Shown here piece by piece: positions 1 through 8,750 of a stretch of 64,000 nucleotides of DNA. The position numbers and the translations under genes were made by a program. Position 1 is the first letter of the stretch. Every line of letters begins with the position of its first letter. The notes beneath the pieces were generated by a model. That model did no database searches and was not told where the DNA came from. It saw only the letters and a program-made list of their open reading frames with translations. The stretch is from [Phialemoniopsis] sp. UDSM-2020. Taxonomy: Eukaryota > Ascomycota > Sordariomycetes > Thyridiales > Thyridiaceae. The stretch lies in NCBI GenBank assembly GCA_018873225.1, contig JAEILZ010000001.1:8184001-8248000 (forward strand), read 5' to 3'.

Positions 1-483
1 TACACATTATCGGCCACCCATTGGTCTTTGAATATCCGTTATCGTGCCCGTATCTAGATATCCGTGCCGATAAATACAAGAGGATCTTTTATCAAAGTAA
101 TCACAGCTGTGTCATTGGCTCGAGAACCTGCAGGCATATCTCTGGAGTGCCGCGAACGAGGACAATTCGCGGGGTAGCACCCACACCATATCTCTGGAGC
201 CCACCTGGGCTAGTTCCAAAGTGGCAATTATATCCCAGGTCGGAAAGTTGACCAATGCCTTCGAGTAACGCTTTATGTCCTCGAATCGAGGCTCTCGGGA
301 TGGGATGGAAGTTGAGCGTCGGGTGCATCGCGCCTTCAACCAACATCGTCGAGGCTGTGAGAGACCACGCCGTGTATAAGATCACAAGATGATGACTAGC
401 TTTGTCCTCATGTCGCAAGTGAGCTACAAGCAACTATTCAAGATACCCTAACCACGGTTGAATATCATACTTTCTTTCTCATC
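1..483. other. intergenic region upstream of the bicupin gene
   Basis: No open frame here has a recognisable domain or credible intron pattern. The segment should contain the promoter and 5' leader of the bicupin gene that starts at 484. Its left edge is the window edge, so the end of another transcript could lie here unseen. Confidence 0.5.
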
Positions 484-1326
484 ATGGCACAGCCTACCAC
501 TCACATCGTCCACGGCGGCAAGCAGACGCCGCCAGCCAGCCAGTGGACGCCCTTTGAATGGGAAGAGCCCAAGCTTGGCAAGCAGGTTCATGGTGAGGTC
601 ACCATCGCCCGTGCCTTTGGTGCCTCTGGAAACCTTTCCTCGGGGTTCTGGAGAACCGGCCCTTCTTCGCCAGGTGCCAGCTCTGATGGCTCGCACAAGC
701 TGATCTACTCGGCTCCTCTCGGTGACGAACTTGCCTGTGTCATCGATGGCTCAGCAACGCTCACAGTCGTATCAACCGGCGAAAAGTTTCATATCAGCCC
801 GGGAACAGTTGTCAGTTCGCCCAAGGGTCTCGAGGTCCAGTGGGAGATCGACGCTCCTTTCTTCAAGAAGTACTGGTGTATCTGGAACGGGACGAGAGCG
901 ACCGAAAACCCTCCGACTACCCTCCAGATCAACCATGTCAGTGACAACCCCGCCGAGTGGGCAGACTACCACTTCACCGAACCCAAAGAAGGCCCCTTGG
1001 TTGCTGGCGAGCTGTACTTTATCAAGAGCGGAGGCTCCACCGGAACCTTCCTCAGTGGTGTCTGGCGCTCTGGCAAGGGCATCGCCGGGTCGGATGTGGA
1101 TGAGAAGGGGACGTTGACGACGCCCTATACCGGGGTCCTCGGTGATGAGACTATTCTTTTACTTGAGGGAGAGGTGGACGTGATCGAGACGGAGTCTGGA
1201 AAGAAGCACAGTTTCAAAGCAGGGGATGCCATTGGACTGACTTCGGGGATGCACATCACTTGGATATCGAAGGGGCCGTTCTCCAAGAAGCTTTGGGTGA
1301 TTACCAAGGATGAAGTTGCTGAATAG
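484..1326 (+). CDS. tandem cupin (bicupin) protein, DUF861/Cupin_3-like
   Basis: An intronless 280-residue protein. It has two similar halves, each with the glycine-rich beta-barrel pattern of small cupins. The first half (about residues 60-145) carries GDELACVIDGSATLTV followed by a phase with SPGTVVSSPKG. The second (about 165-278) carries GDETILLLEGEVDVIE followed by KAGDAIGL. This spacing resembles the (S)-ureidoglycine aminohydrolase-like Cupin_3 family, but the usual His-rich metal motif is poor in both halves, so metal binding and catalysis are uncertain. There is no signal peptide, so it is probably cytosolic. The ATG at 484 follows a purine-poor leader and begins the only open frame that covers both repeats. 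Substrate and pathway are not recognisable. It is co-directional with the HET gene 306 bases downstream. Confidence 0.85.
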   Translation: MAQPTTHIVHGGKQTPPASQWTPFEWEEPKLGKQVHGEVTIARAFGASGNLSSGFWRTGPSSPGASSDGSHKLIYSAPLGDELACVIDGSATLTVVSTGEKFHISPGTVVSSPKGLEVQWEIDAPFFKKYWCIWNGTRATENPPTTLQINHVSDNPAEWADYHFTEPKEGPLVAGELYFIKSGGSTGTFLSGVWRSGKGIAGSDVDEKGTLTTPYTGVLGDETILLLEGEVDVIETESGKKHSFKAGDAIGLTSGMHITWISKGPFSKKLWVITKDEVAE

Positions 1327-1632
1327 TTATGTTATCAAGATACCGACCTTCGTTGTGTTTCCTCAATTTATCCTGACTTGCATTCAAGCCAACCTGAGAC
1401 TTAATCGAACATTGGTCTGAGCGTTGTGTTGTTGGGTCCAGAGTCGCATGTGCCAGATAACGATCCCGTAGCCGGAACACCCCTGCAAGGTGTTACTTAC
1501 CCCGCAATTTTACATGCGTGTCTGATTCTCACAAGTCCAAAAACACTCACACTTGGACTTGGAGACAAGGAGTGTCACTCTCACAGAGGCTGTGTGGTGT
1601 GAAGCCCAACAACTCTGACAATATTCTCAACA
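1327..1632. other. intergenic spacer, bicupin to HET gene
   Basis: About 300 bases with no gene. It must hold the bicupin 3' end and the HET gene promoter. A short inverted sequence pair around 1533-1562 (ACAAGTCCAAAAAC and ACTTGGACTTGG) could form a hairpin, but no function is claimed. Confidence 0.4.
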
Positions 1633-3990
1633 ATGGAAATGACCGATCCTAGCATCTCGGACTTGGAGCAGAGACCCTGTCGAGTGTGTGCCAAGATCAT
1701 CGCCGTTTTCAAAGCACCCTTTAACGCATACGCAGCGTCGGATCTCGGCCTCGTTCGCGATGCGCTGCAGGGTTCCTGTCCCCATGTACTCTGGCTTCAG
1801 GATGAAAAGTACGATTCTCCTCGTTGGCATCACCTAAAGCTGAGGGCTGTCGGATCTGGCACAAGTACGGGCGTCTATCTTGAAGCTCGAGGGCGAATCG
1901 GGGACCCCGAGAACATTACCCAAGACTATGAACTCATTAACTCGAAAGAGAGCGCAGGGCGCCCTGGGAGGGCTCGCATCATTGATCCCGAATGGGTCGA
2001 CTTTGATTTCATCCGCGCCTGGTATCCGCGGTGCATCGAGGAACATGGCGAGAAGTGTGCACGATCTGGATGGGTGGGCTTGGAAGGGACTGGTTCGTCT
2101 AGTCCTGATTGGCTCGTGGATGTGTTGGAAAACCGCATAGTGCCGTTTTCTGACTGTCAGGGGCAGGCATATTTGGCTTTGTCCTACACCTGGGGACAAG
2201 TGAAAGCGCTCAAGACGACCATCGCCACTCTGGATCGCTTGAGGGGAGCAAAGGCTTTGAATGACGAACCGTACGCGGGGCAGATACCCGAGACGCTTCG
2301 CAATGCCTTCGAGGTCACCCGACGACTTGGTGAGCGATACATTTGGGTCGACAGCTTGTGTATCATCCAGGACGACCAGGAGAGTCTGCATCGCAATCTT
2401 TCCAAGATGCACCTGATCTTTGCCAATGCTGCCGTTGGCATTGTGGCTGAAGAAGGGGAAGACGCGGCTTTCGGGATCAGGGGTATCAAAGGTGCTTCCC
2501 TACCAAGATCTGCTGTTGAGCGGTCTTACAGTCTCGCCGAGGGCTATCGGGTGTCCCGGTTCAGGAAGTCTGTCAAGCCTGAAAATGGCCGTTCGTATCA
2601 TGAGCGAGCGTGGACATTCCAAGAGTTTCTCTTTTGTAGGCGTCGTCTTATCTTCAGCCGAGGACCTACAAGGTGGCATTGCGAGTGCGCTGGGTGGGCG
2701 GAAAGTCTGATGCCACATCCCGAGGCTGACGCACGCGACGCCAAGAAGGGGGTTCTGGCTAGTAGCGGTCGGTGGATGAGGACTAGAGTTCCCAACCTAT
2801 TCGACCTTACATCTCTCATCCAAGACTACAACGTTTTGAATCTCACGTACCCTGAGGACATTCTGCGGGCGTTTCTGGGCATGCAATCGATGCTGCATGA
2901 TGTGTACCAGGGCGGGTTCCTTTTCGGCCTACCGGAGCTGTTCTTTGATATATGCCTGTTATGGGATAGTCCTTTAGACCTGACGCGACGGCATCCATCT
3001 TCGAGTTTCACGGGGCATCCGGCAAGAGATAATTTGCCTAGCTGGTCATGGATGGGCTGGAAGGGCAGAATTCACTTCCCCTTCGACTTGGAACATTCTC
3101 CTTCTGGTATCCTGTCTTGTGGGTATTCTGAATCTGCAACTGAATGGTTCACGATGGAAACACCAAGATCTGCCTTAAAGAGAAGAATCGATTCGAAGTG
3201 GTCTGTCTGCAGGGAAATGGCTTCGGGCCAGACTTCCCAACTTCCCAATGGGTGGCGCCGCACCACGTACATGCATTCTGAACCAGCCGGGTACGGATGG
3301 GCGACGCCAAAGTCATTACCTCAATTCAAGTTGACGCACGCATCGGATCCTGAACGCACTTTCTGGTACCCTGTCCCCGTGCTCCAAGACAACAACCCTT
3401 CGCCACCCCAAGAACAGACGCAGTACCTCTTTTGTAATACAGCTCGGATGTTCCTTTATCCCGGTCAAGCCAGCTGTCTTGAATACACATTTCGGGATTG
3501 CTTGGAGCTTTTAGACAAAAGCGGAGATCTCGCAGGCGTTTTGCTGATGCATCGAAAAGAAGATCTTGGTATGTTCACAGAGGACGCGAGAGCAGCTCGC
3601 ATTGAGCTCATCGAAGTCGCGAGAGGTTGGACACGAACACTTCCGCGGCATGCGCGTCGAGAAAGATCTAGAGCCGAGGGGCGGGAGCTCTTACGCGAAA
3701 TGGCAAGAAACTACAACCAAGGAGACGGCGTGGACGCGGATAATCCTGACGAATCCAGCGCGGCTTCTACAACTCTTGGTGTTTCCGCATACGAGCTTCT
3801 CGAGTCCCTCTCGGAAGACGAAAAAGACGAGAGGCCCAAATACAGTACAACGAATAAGGAGGACTGTCACTTTGTCCTGTGGATCGAGTGGGTGAATGGG
3901 ATTGCGTACCGCAAGGCATCTGGCCGTGTGTTGGCCAGTGCATGGCAGAAATACAAGGAAGATCGGCCGGTAGACGTGGTCTTAGGTTGA
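1633..3990 (+). CDS. HET-domain (heterokaryon incompatibility) protein
   Basis: An intronless 785-residue protein. The HET domain spans about residues 178-340. Its three diagnostic blocks are visible: LALSYTWGQ near 181-189, RYIWVDSLCIIQDD near 235-248, and ERAWTFQEFLFCRRRLIF near 324-341. The N-terminal 170 residues include a CRVC pair and the variable region common in this family. The C-terminal 400 residues are variable and carry an acidic stretch near 720. HET proteins are fungal cell-death or nonself-recognition effectors. No partner gene such as a NACHT/STAND receptor sits beside it here. The stop codon is only 68 bases from the stop of the convergent regulator gene, so the transcripts may overlap at their 3' ends. 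The start ATG at 1633 is followed by a second in-frame ATG at codon 3. Confidence 0.93.
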   Translation: MEMTDPSISDLEQRPCRVCAKIIAVFKAPFNAYAASDLGLVRDALQGSCPHVLWLQDEKYDSPRWHHLKLRAVGSGTSTGVYLEARGRIGDPENITQDYELINSKESAGRPGRARIIDPEWVDFDFIRAWYPRCIEEHGEKCARSGWVGLEGTGSSSPDWLVDVLENRIVPFSDCQGQAYLALSYTWGQVKALKTTIATLDRLRGAKALNDEPYAGQIPETLRNAFEVTRRLGERYIWVDSLCIIQDDQESLHRNLSKMHLIFANAAVGIVAEEGEDAAFGIRGIKGASLPRSAVERSYSLAEGYRVSRFRKSVKPENGRSYHERAWTFQEFLFCRRRLIFSRGPTRWHCECAGWAESLMPHPEADARDAKKGVLASSGRWMRTRVPNLFDLTSLIQDYNVLNLTYPEDILRAFLGMQSMLHDVYQGGFLFGLPELFFDICLLWDSPLDLTRRHPSSSFTGHPARDNLPSWSWMGWKGRIHFPFDLEHSPSGILSCGYSESATEWFTMETPRSALKRRIDSKWSVCREMASGQTSQLPNGWRRTTYMHSEPAGYGWATPKSLPQFKLTHASDPERTFWYPVPVLQDNNPSPPQEQTQYLFCNTARMFLYPGQASCLEYTFRDCLELLDKSGDLAGVLLMHRKEDLGMFTEDARAARIELIEVARGWTRTLPRHARRERSRAEGRELLREMARNYNQGDGVDADNPDESSAASTTLGVSAYELLESLSEDEKDERPKYSTTNKEDCHFVLWIEWVNGIAYRKASGRVLASAWQKYKEDRPVDVVLG

Positions 3991-4058
3991 ATTGTCAAGC
4001 TGCTGTTGTTCGAATGCAGCTCTGCATTCTATTTTATTTGCCTCTTCTCTTCCCGTGC

Positions 4059-6570
4059 TCATCCAGGCGAGGGCGGCATAGAAATAGCAATTTGTCTACT
4101 GAGTTCCTCCCAGTCCGTTTCGATGACTCCAGTGAGGGCAAAATCTTCATCGCCAAAGCCAATCGTATCATTATGCACCTCGCCAAACGTGAACTCGTGC
4201 AATATTGCCGTCTGGTCCTGCTGATAAGAGGGTTCGTGTCCGAAGAACACAGTAGACGCTTGTCCCCAATCGAACTCTTGTACATCGACTGTTGCGGAGA
4301 CGTCGTGTATTGAACCGTGTGATCCGTCACCGAGATCTGAATCGGGAACAGTCTGATCGAGTCCACCAATGAGGTCTTGTCTTGTCTCTTGGCAGCTAGT
4401 TCCGCTCGAGGACAGTCTGTTCCCATCAGCTGTCACGGGATTGCCCAGGACTTCGCACATTTGCTGAATATCCAGATATCGTTTTGCTGCTGCCTTATTC
4501 CCTCGCGAGACCAAGAGTCTCAAGAGCTCACATAAGTGTTGTAATGAAGCTGCGCCCTGAGTCTGTGCCTTGTCCGGATATATCTTGTTCGCTAAGACAA
4601 ACACGAAGGCAGTGGAGAAGATGGCATCGAGGTCAAAAAAACCGAACGTAGCTGTCTGGCAGTCAGAGGCTTTCACTTTCATGACCAGGACTTTGCTTCA
4701 ATACCTAATAGATCTTGTGCAACCATCGCTTGTAGAACCTCGAGACTTCGGCTAGCGGCTTCAATGCAGGTGTTTGAAAACCTCTCGAGTAAATCCACAC
4801 CCGCACGCCCTGGTTTCTCCGCCATAGATTCGGGAGGTCTCGGTTTCGCAAGGTGGAGTAATGCAGGTCTTGTAACGAGAATTATGCACTGCGATAGAGT
4901 CAACACTTTGATGTCCTCCTGTCGTTGATGGAATCTGAAGTGTGGGTACCTGGTACAGCATGAGATAGAGTGTTGCCGCTGTTCGTGACAGAGTAAGCGG
5001 CTTCGAGAAGTCGACGACATATTCCAGAGGCATCGAGTTCGCTACTTCGAGCAATTCTTGTAGGATGTTTTGGACTGCTGAAACATAACGACGCAGGCAT
5101 CGGTCGCGGTGGCTGTAGATTGCTAGGGGTTGAAGTTAGCATTCTGCATTGATTCGATGGTAGTTAGCATGTACCATCCATTGTTTCCCCCGTAACCCTT
5201 GCGAGTTTTATGTTCATAGTGAGGGCATCTATAGGTGTAAACCCGGGCGAGTCTTGCGGGCAACATGTGGTGATGGCAACGTCGCCTACGGACACTGGGT
5301 TTCCCGTGGCGGCTGCAAGCCTCCTGGTTTCTGTCAGAACACAGCATGGCATAAGCCACATGGCATCAGCCAAGATAGAATCGCACCGTTCTTGCATGTA
5401 TATAGTCCACCACAATCGATTTCTGTGAGTACGCTCCGACCTAGTCAAAGCAGTTGAGTTGCGTTCCCGAGACAACCCGTGCGATACAGCCAGCCGTAGG
5501 GCCATTCCCGCCTAGTCAAGCCCGTTAATATAAACCAGCAATAGTGATGTGGTGGCCAGGCCACATACAAATATATATGCGTCATCCCTGCGATCAGAGC
5601 ATTGGAGGTAGAATGCCATGAGGCCCAAGATCTCTATCGCAATCATACCTTGGCTCCGCAGGGTTGTCAAGCATGGAAGTCTGTTCTCGGCTTCGAAGTA
5701 GAAATCCGAACCTGGAAGTGCCGTGTTGTTTTGATGTGTCCCTTGCAACATGTAACCCACCGCGAATATCATCGCCAGTTCCAGATGCCAGAGGTCTCCA
5801 GTGTTCGAACCCTCCGGTGCGCCGTGATATCTGAGGGACAATTGGTCTGAAAAAACTCTAGGCTCGAACAGATGTTGCAGGCGACCAATCGAGTTAAGTA
5901 CAATGTCTAGTAACGCGTGTGCTTCTTCACGAGCCGGCCATATTGGGCTAGTTTGTCGGGACTTCAGGCCAACCATGCCGTACACATCGTCTGGCGCCGT
6001 GCAGGAGTCGTTGTACGTGGGAGACGAGTAGAAAGTCGCTGTCGGGGAAGGTCTGTGTAGTGACTGGATGTGATGGCTAAAATGAAGACTTGAAGTGGTG
6101 ACGGAGTCGGGAACAATTGCTGCCAAAGCGTGTTGGTTAGCTTAGAACCACAGCAAGTAGAGCTAATACGAACTCGAGTCCTCGCCTTCATCCTCTCTAG
6201 GCATTCCATCATCTGTTGTCTGTCTTTGAGTTGTCCCTGTCGCACCTGGTCCGATCTGCAGTTTACTGATAGTACCGATGCTAGAAGTCCATAGATGCAC
6301 CCCAATGGTAGTCGCATCGACACCCGGAGAGCAAGATGACCCCGGCCCGTCATTCTCTCCATCTTCTTGATCCGAGCCGCTTCTACGCTCACGAGAAGCC
6401 GCCTCGATTTCGAGTTGTTTCACGTATTCGACCGAATACAATTTCTTCTTGGAGTTGTCGGGGTAAACGCATGGCAATGTTCTTTTGGTGCAATATCTGC
6501 AAGGCTGAGAGCCTGAGCATTTGATCTTCCTCTCGCGACACGGCTTGCACCTAGAAGAGGAGGTCAACAT
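4059..6570 (-). CDS. Zn(II)2Cys6 transcription factor with fungal_trans domain
   Basis: Six exons: complement(join(4059..4651, 4705..4888, 4950..5122, 5175..5511, 5569..6119, 6174..6570)), giving 744 residues. The DNA-binding zinc cluster is at the extreme N-terminus with C8, C11, C18, C24, C27 and C34 (CX2CX6CX5CX2CX6C). A fungal-specific regulatory domain follows. It is seen as AGMALRLAVSHGL joined to HRNRLWWTIYMQER, then LYLMLYQ joined to CIILVTRPALL, and ATFGFFDLDAIFSTAFVF near the end. The introns restore these blocks exactly. The least certain junction is the first (donor GTTCGT at 6173). An in-frame TAG at 5514-5512 lies inside a 57-base intron with a GTATGT donor, so the gene is not broken. 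It is the nearest regulator to the dehydrogenase, permease and aldolase genes and a candidate to bind their shared CGG-N9-CCG element. Confidence 0.9.
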
Positions 6571-7045
6571 GCGAACGAGTGCGTGGTTGTGGTTGTGGCT
6601 TTGCGCTTACGCTCTCGCTGTTCGCGCCGCCTCTGCCATAGGAGCTGAGCATCGCTTTCGTTTCGAAGGGCGGATGTCGGTATGGGCAACTACTTCAGTC
6701 ATTGGGCACATATAGTAGAAGCAATCACTCTTTTGGTTGAGGATCAAAGAATAAACGTGGATGGACCTGTGTGAAGGGGAAAATGATCCCGCCCCCACCT
6801 GATCAGCCTCTCCGCGGGCCTTTTAGTAGGAATTAGCGTCAATGCCCAGAACTCTTGCCTCCACCTTTCTAAGCTGCACTCCCCCATGTCTCCTTTCAGG
6901 GCTAGCTCGGCATTGAGTCTTAGTGTGAGGGAGGGGAACAAGCAAGAAGCCACCCTTTGTTTCAATACAAACCCAAACATTCGTTTGAAAGATATACGAT
7001 TTGACTATCTCAGGGGAGTTGATCATTTAGTGATATCCTATATCT
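6571..7045. other. spacer between the regulator promoter and the dehydrogenase 3' end
   Basis: No coding sequence is supported. It holds the 5' region of the Zn2Cys6 gene (transcribed leftwards) and the 3' end of the dehydrogenase gene. I found no copy of the CGG-N9-CCG element here, so the regulator gene itself may not be under that control. Confidence 0.4.
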
Positions 7046-8092
7046 CTATCTTGTCCTTTCCAGATACTTGTGCACGTTGTTTATTGCAGCCGTGGCCGTT
7101 CGCACCACAGTCTCGCTGGTGGCCGCACCGATATGAGGAGTACTGATGACTTTCCCTGTCTTCCAAAGCGATTCATAGCGCTGCAGAGTCGGCGGCTCCT
7201 CATCATGACAATCAAGTCCTACGCCAAATAGATGTCCCTCTTCTAGGACCTGCAAGAGGGCTACTTCGTCGATAATCCCGCCTCTCGCAACATTGTTCAG
7301 TATGGCAGTCGGCTTCATGGCTCGCAGGGATTTCAGCCCAATCAACCCTCTCGTCTCCGCAGTCAATGGTATATGCAGAGTCAGCATGTCGACATGTGGG
7401 AGCATCTCTGCAAAGTCTGTGACTCGCTTGTGTGGTATATCAGCCCACGCATCAGCCGGAGCGTACGGGTCATACGCCCAAACAGTCGAGTTAAAAGCGC
7501 CCTGGAACATACGGGCAACTGCTGTGCCAATGGCGCCCATGCCCAGTATGCCGACTGACTTGTTTGTCAACAAGACGCCCATGCAGTGTTCCTTTCTGAC
7601 CTCGATCCCGTCGAGTTGCTTCACTGAGATGGTCCGAAGTTGCCTTGCCGCAGTCAGTGTCAGAGCCAGCACGAGTTCCGCCACAGACTGTGCATTGACA
7701 CCAGGAGTGTTGCATATAGCAATGCCTCGCTCGTCGCAGGCTTCTTTGTCGATTATATCGATACCGACGCCTTGTTTTCCTATAGCGCGGAGTTTGCGAG
7801 CCGAGGCGATATCCTGGGCCGAGATTATCTTTTCGCGAACGAGGATGGCGTCCGCATTATCTCGCCAATTCTTAACCTCTGGATCGGTGTTAAGGACTGT
7901 GTCGAATATGGTCTGGCAGTACTTCACCGCAGCGTCCGGGAAGACTTCGAGGAGGTACATCTTGGGCTTGGAGGCCAGGGTAGTGTCTGGCAGGGTGTCA
8001 GTTCGAGATGGCGCCATCGTGTCAGTGACGTTGATTTGACTGATGAGCAAAGGCAAAAGGCAAATCACGGAGCCAGACAATTTGAGTCTCAT
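7046..8092 (-). CDS. D-isomer specific 2-hydroxyacid dehydrogenase (NAD-dependent)
   Basis: A single exon of 348 residues. The Rossmann motif GMGAIG is at 184-189. The catalytic triad of the family is present: Arg270 in NVARGG, Glu299 in HDEEPP and His320 in TPHIGAATSE. It resembles 3-phosphoglycerate dehydrogenase and glyoxylate/hydroxypyruvate reductase but lacks the C-terminal ACT domain, so catabolic reduction or oxidation of a 2-oxo/2-hydroxy acid is more likely than serine synthesis. The first 25 residues are hydrophobic and not part of the fold. A second ATG at 8017 (MAPSRTD) in good context gives a 324-residue enzyme of normal size and may be the true start. It is divergently transcribed from the MFS permease across a 658-base promoter that contains two CGG-N9-CCG sites. 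The substrate cannot be read from the sequence. Confidence 0.92.
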   Translation of the reverse strand: MRLKLSGSVICLLPLLISQINVTDTMAPSRTDTLPDTTLASKPKMYLLEVFPDAAVKYCQTIFDTVLNTDPEVKNWRDNADAILVREKIISAQDIASARKLRAIGKQGVGIDIIDKEACDERGIAICNTPGVNAQSVAELVLALTLTAARQLRTISVKQLDGIEVRKEHCMGVLLTNKSVGILGMGAIGTAVARMFQGAFNSTVWAYDPYAPADAWADIPHKRVTDFAEMLPHVDMLTLHIPLTAETRGLIGLKSLRAMKPTAILNNVARGGIIDEVALLQVLEEGHLFGVGLDCHDEEPPTLQRYESLWKTGKVISTPHIGAATSETVVRTATAAINNVHKYLERTR

Positions 8093-8232
8093 ATCAGTCC
8101 TTCTTCAAGCAAGTTGGTTTCTGACAAGGTCATCAAGTACATTATCAATCCAACATCACGCACAGGCCCTTCCTCACTTCATTCACCTTGCAAACACCCT
8201 AGCTTACAGCAGTGACCTGGGCGTAATGATTT

Positions 8233-8247
8233 CGGCAATCATCTCCG
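8233..8247. promoter_or_regulatory. CGG-N9-CCG site, copy A
   Basis: The sequence is CGGcaatcatctCCG. It has the same triplets and spacer length as the strongly conserved copy at 8413 but a different spacer sequence, so it may be a weaker site or a chance occurrence. Zn2Cys6 dimers typically bind paired CGG triplets with a protein-specific spacing. Confidence 0.35.
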
Positions 8248-8410
8248 CTGCAGTCACCACATGTTGCATACACAGTAGCATCGGAATGAGCATCCGCGTA
8301 TTAGCAAGCAACAGGACTCATTTCCCTCGTGTGGAGTCCAGGTGGAAGTGGTCTAGACTGTCTTAGGCTTAAACTGAGTCCGATTTTCGATGCCGATTCC
8401 TTAACCCAAG

Positions 8411-8430
8411 TGCGGCTTCAATATCCGTGG
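8411..8430. promoter_or_regulatory. 20-bp element with CGG-N9-CCG core, copy B
   Basis: The sequence TGCGGCTTCAATATCCGTGG matches the element at 15208-15227 upstream of the aldolase at 19 of 20 positions. Similarity ends abruptly on both sides, as expected for a binding site rather than a duplicated segment. Its form is that of a Zn2Cys6 dimer target, and it is inferred to bind the linked regulator encoded at 4059-6570. Confidence 0.6.
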
Positions 8431-8750
8431 ACTGTTCGGTAATTTCTCCACAATTCAAGAACATTCCCAGATTCAGTCCCTCTCAAATTTCGCTCTAGTA
8501 TTCGGTCTTCGGCCCAAGGCACACGCTCTGCTCGAACCATGTTTCCCTAGTTCTGTTCCACGGGGTAACAAGCGGGGAAACCCTGGGGCTCAGATGATCA
8601 CGGCTCTTTCGTCCGCTGAACACGGCGAAGGCATTTAAACTGCCAGGTGTCCCGTGTGTTCAAAGACTAAACGAAACAGGAGATTCGACCACCTTGAAGG
8701 CCGCCTCTCTGTGACACCGACTCTCAATATTTTATTTCCCAGGCCATCCG

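Larger units (their letters stand above)
8093..8750. promoter_or_regulatory. divergent promoter between dehydrogenase and MFS permease
   Basis: A 658-base non-coding segment between two divergently transcribed start codons. It carries two inverted CGG/CCG pairs with a 9-base spacer (8233-8247 and 8413-8427). The second is centred almost exactly between the two start codons, 321 bases from one and 324 from the other. This arrangement suggests joint control of the two genes; binding has not been shown. Confidence 0.6.

Noticed and set aside
4751..4770. Another GCGGCTTCAA word resembling the 20-bp element
   Set aside because: It lies inside regulator coding sequence and lacks the CCG half at the right distance.
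5512..5568. In-frame TAG inside the first Zn2Cys6 regulator, which looked like a premature stop
   Set aside because: A 57-base intron with donor GTATGT, a TTAAC-like branch and acceptor GACTAG removes it and restores the conserved join before AGMALRLAVSHGL.
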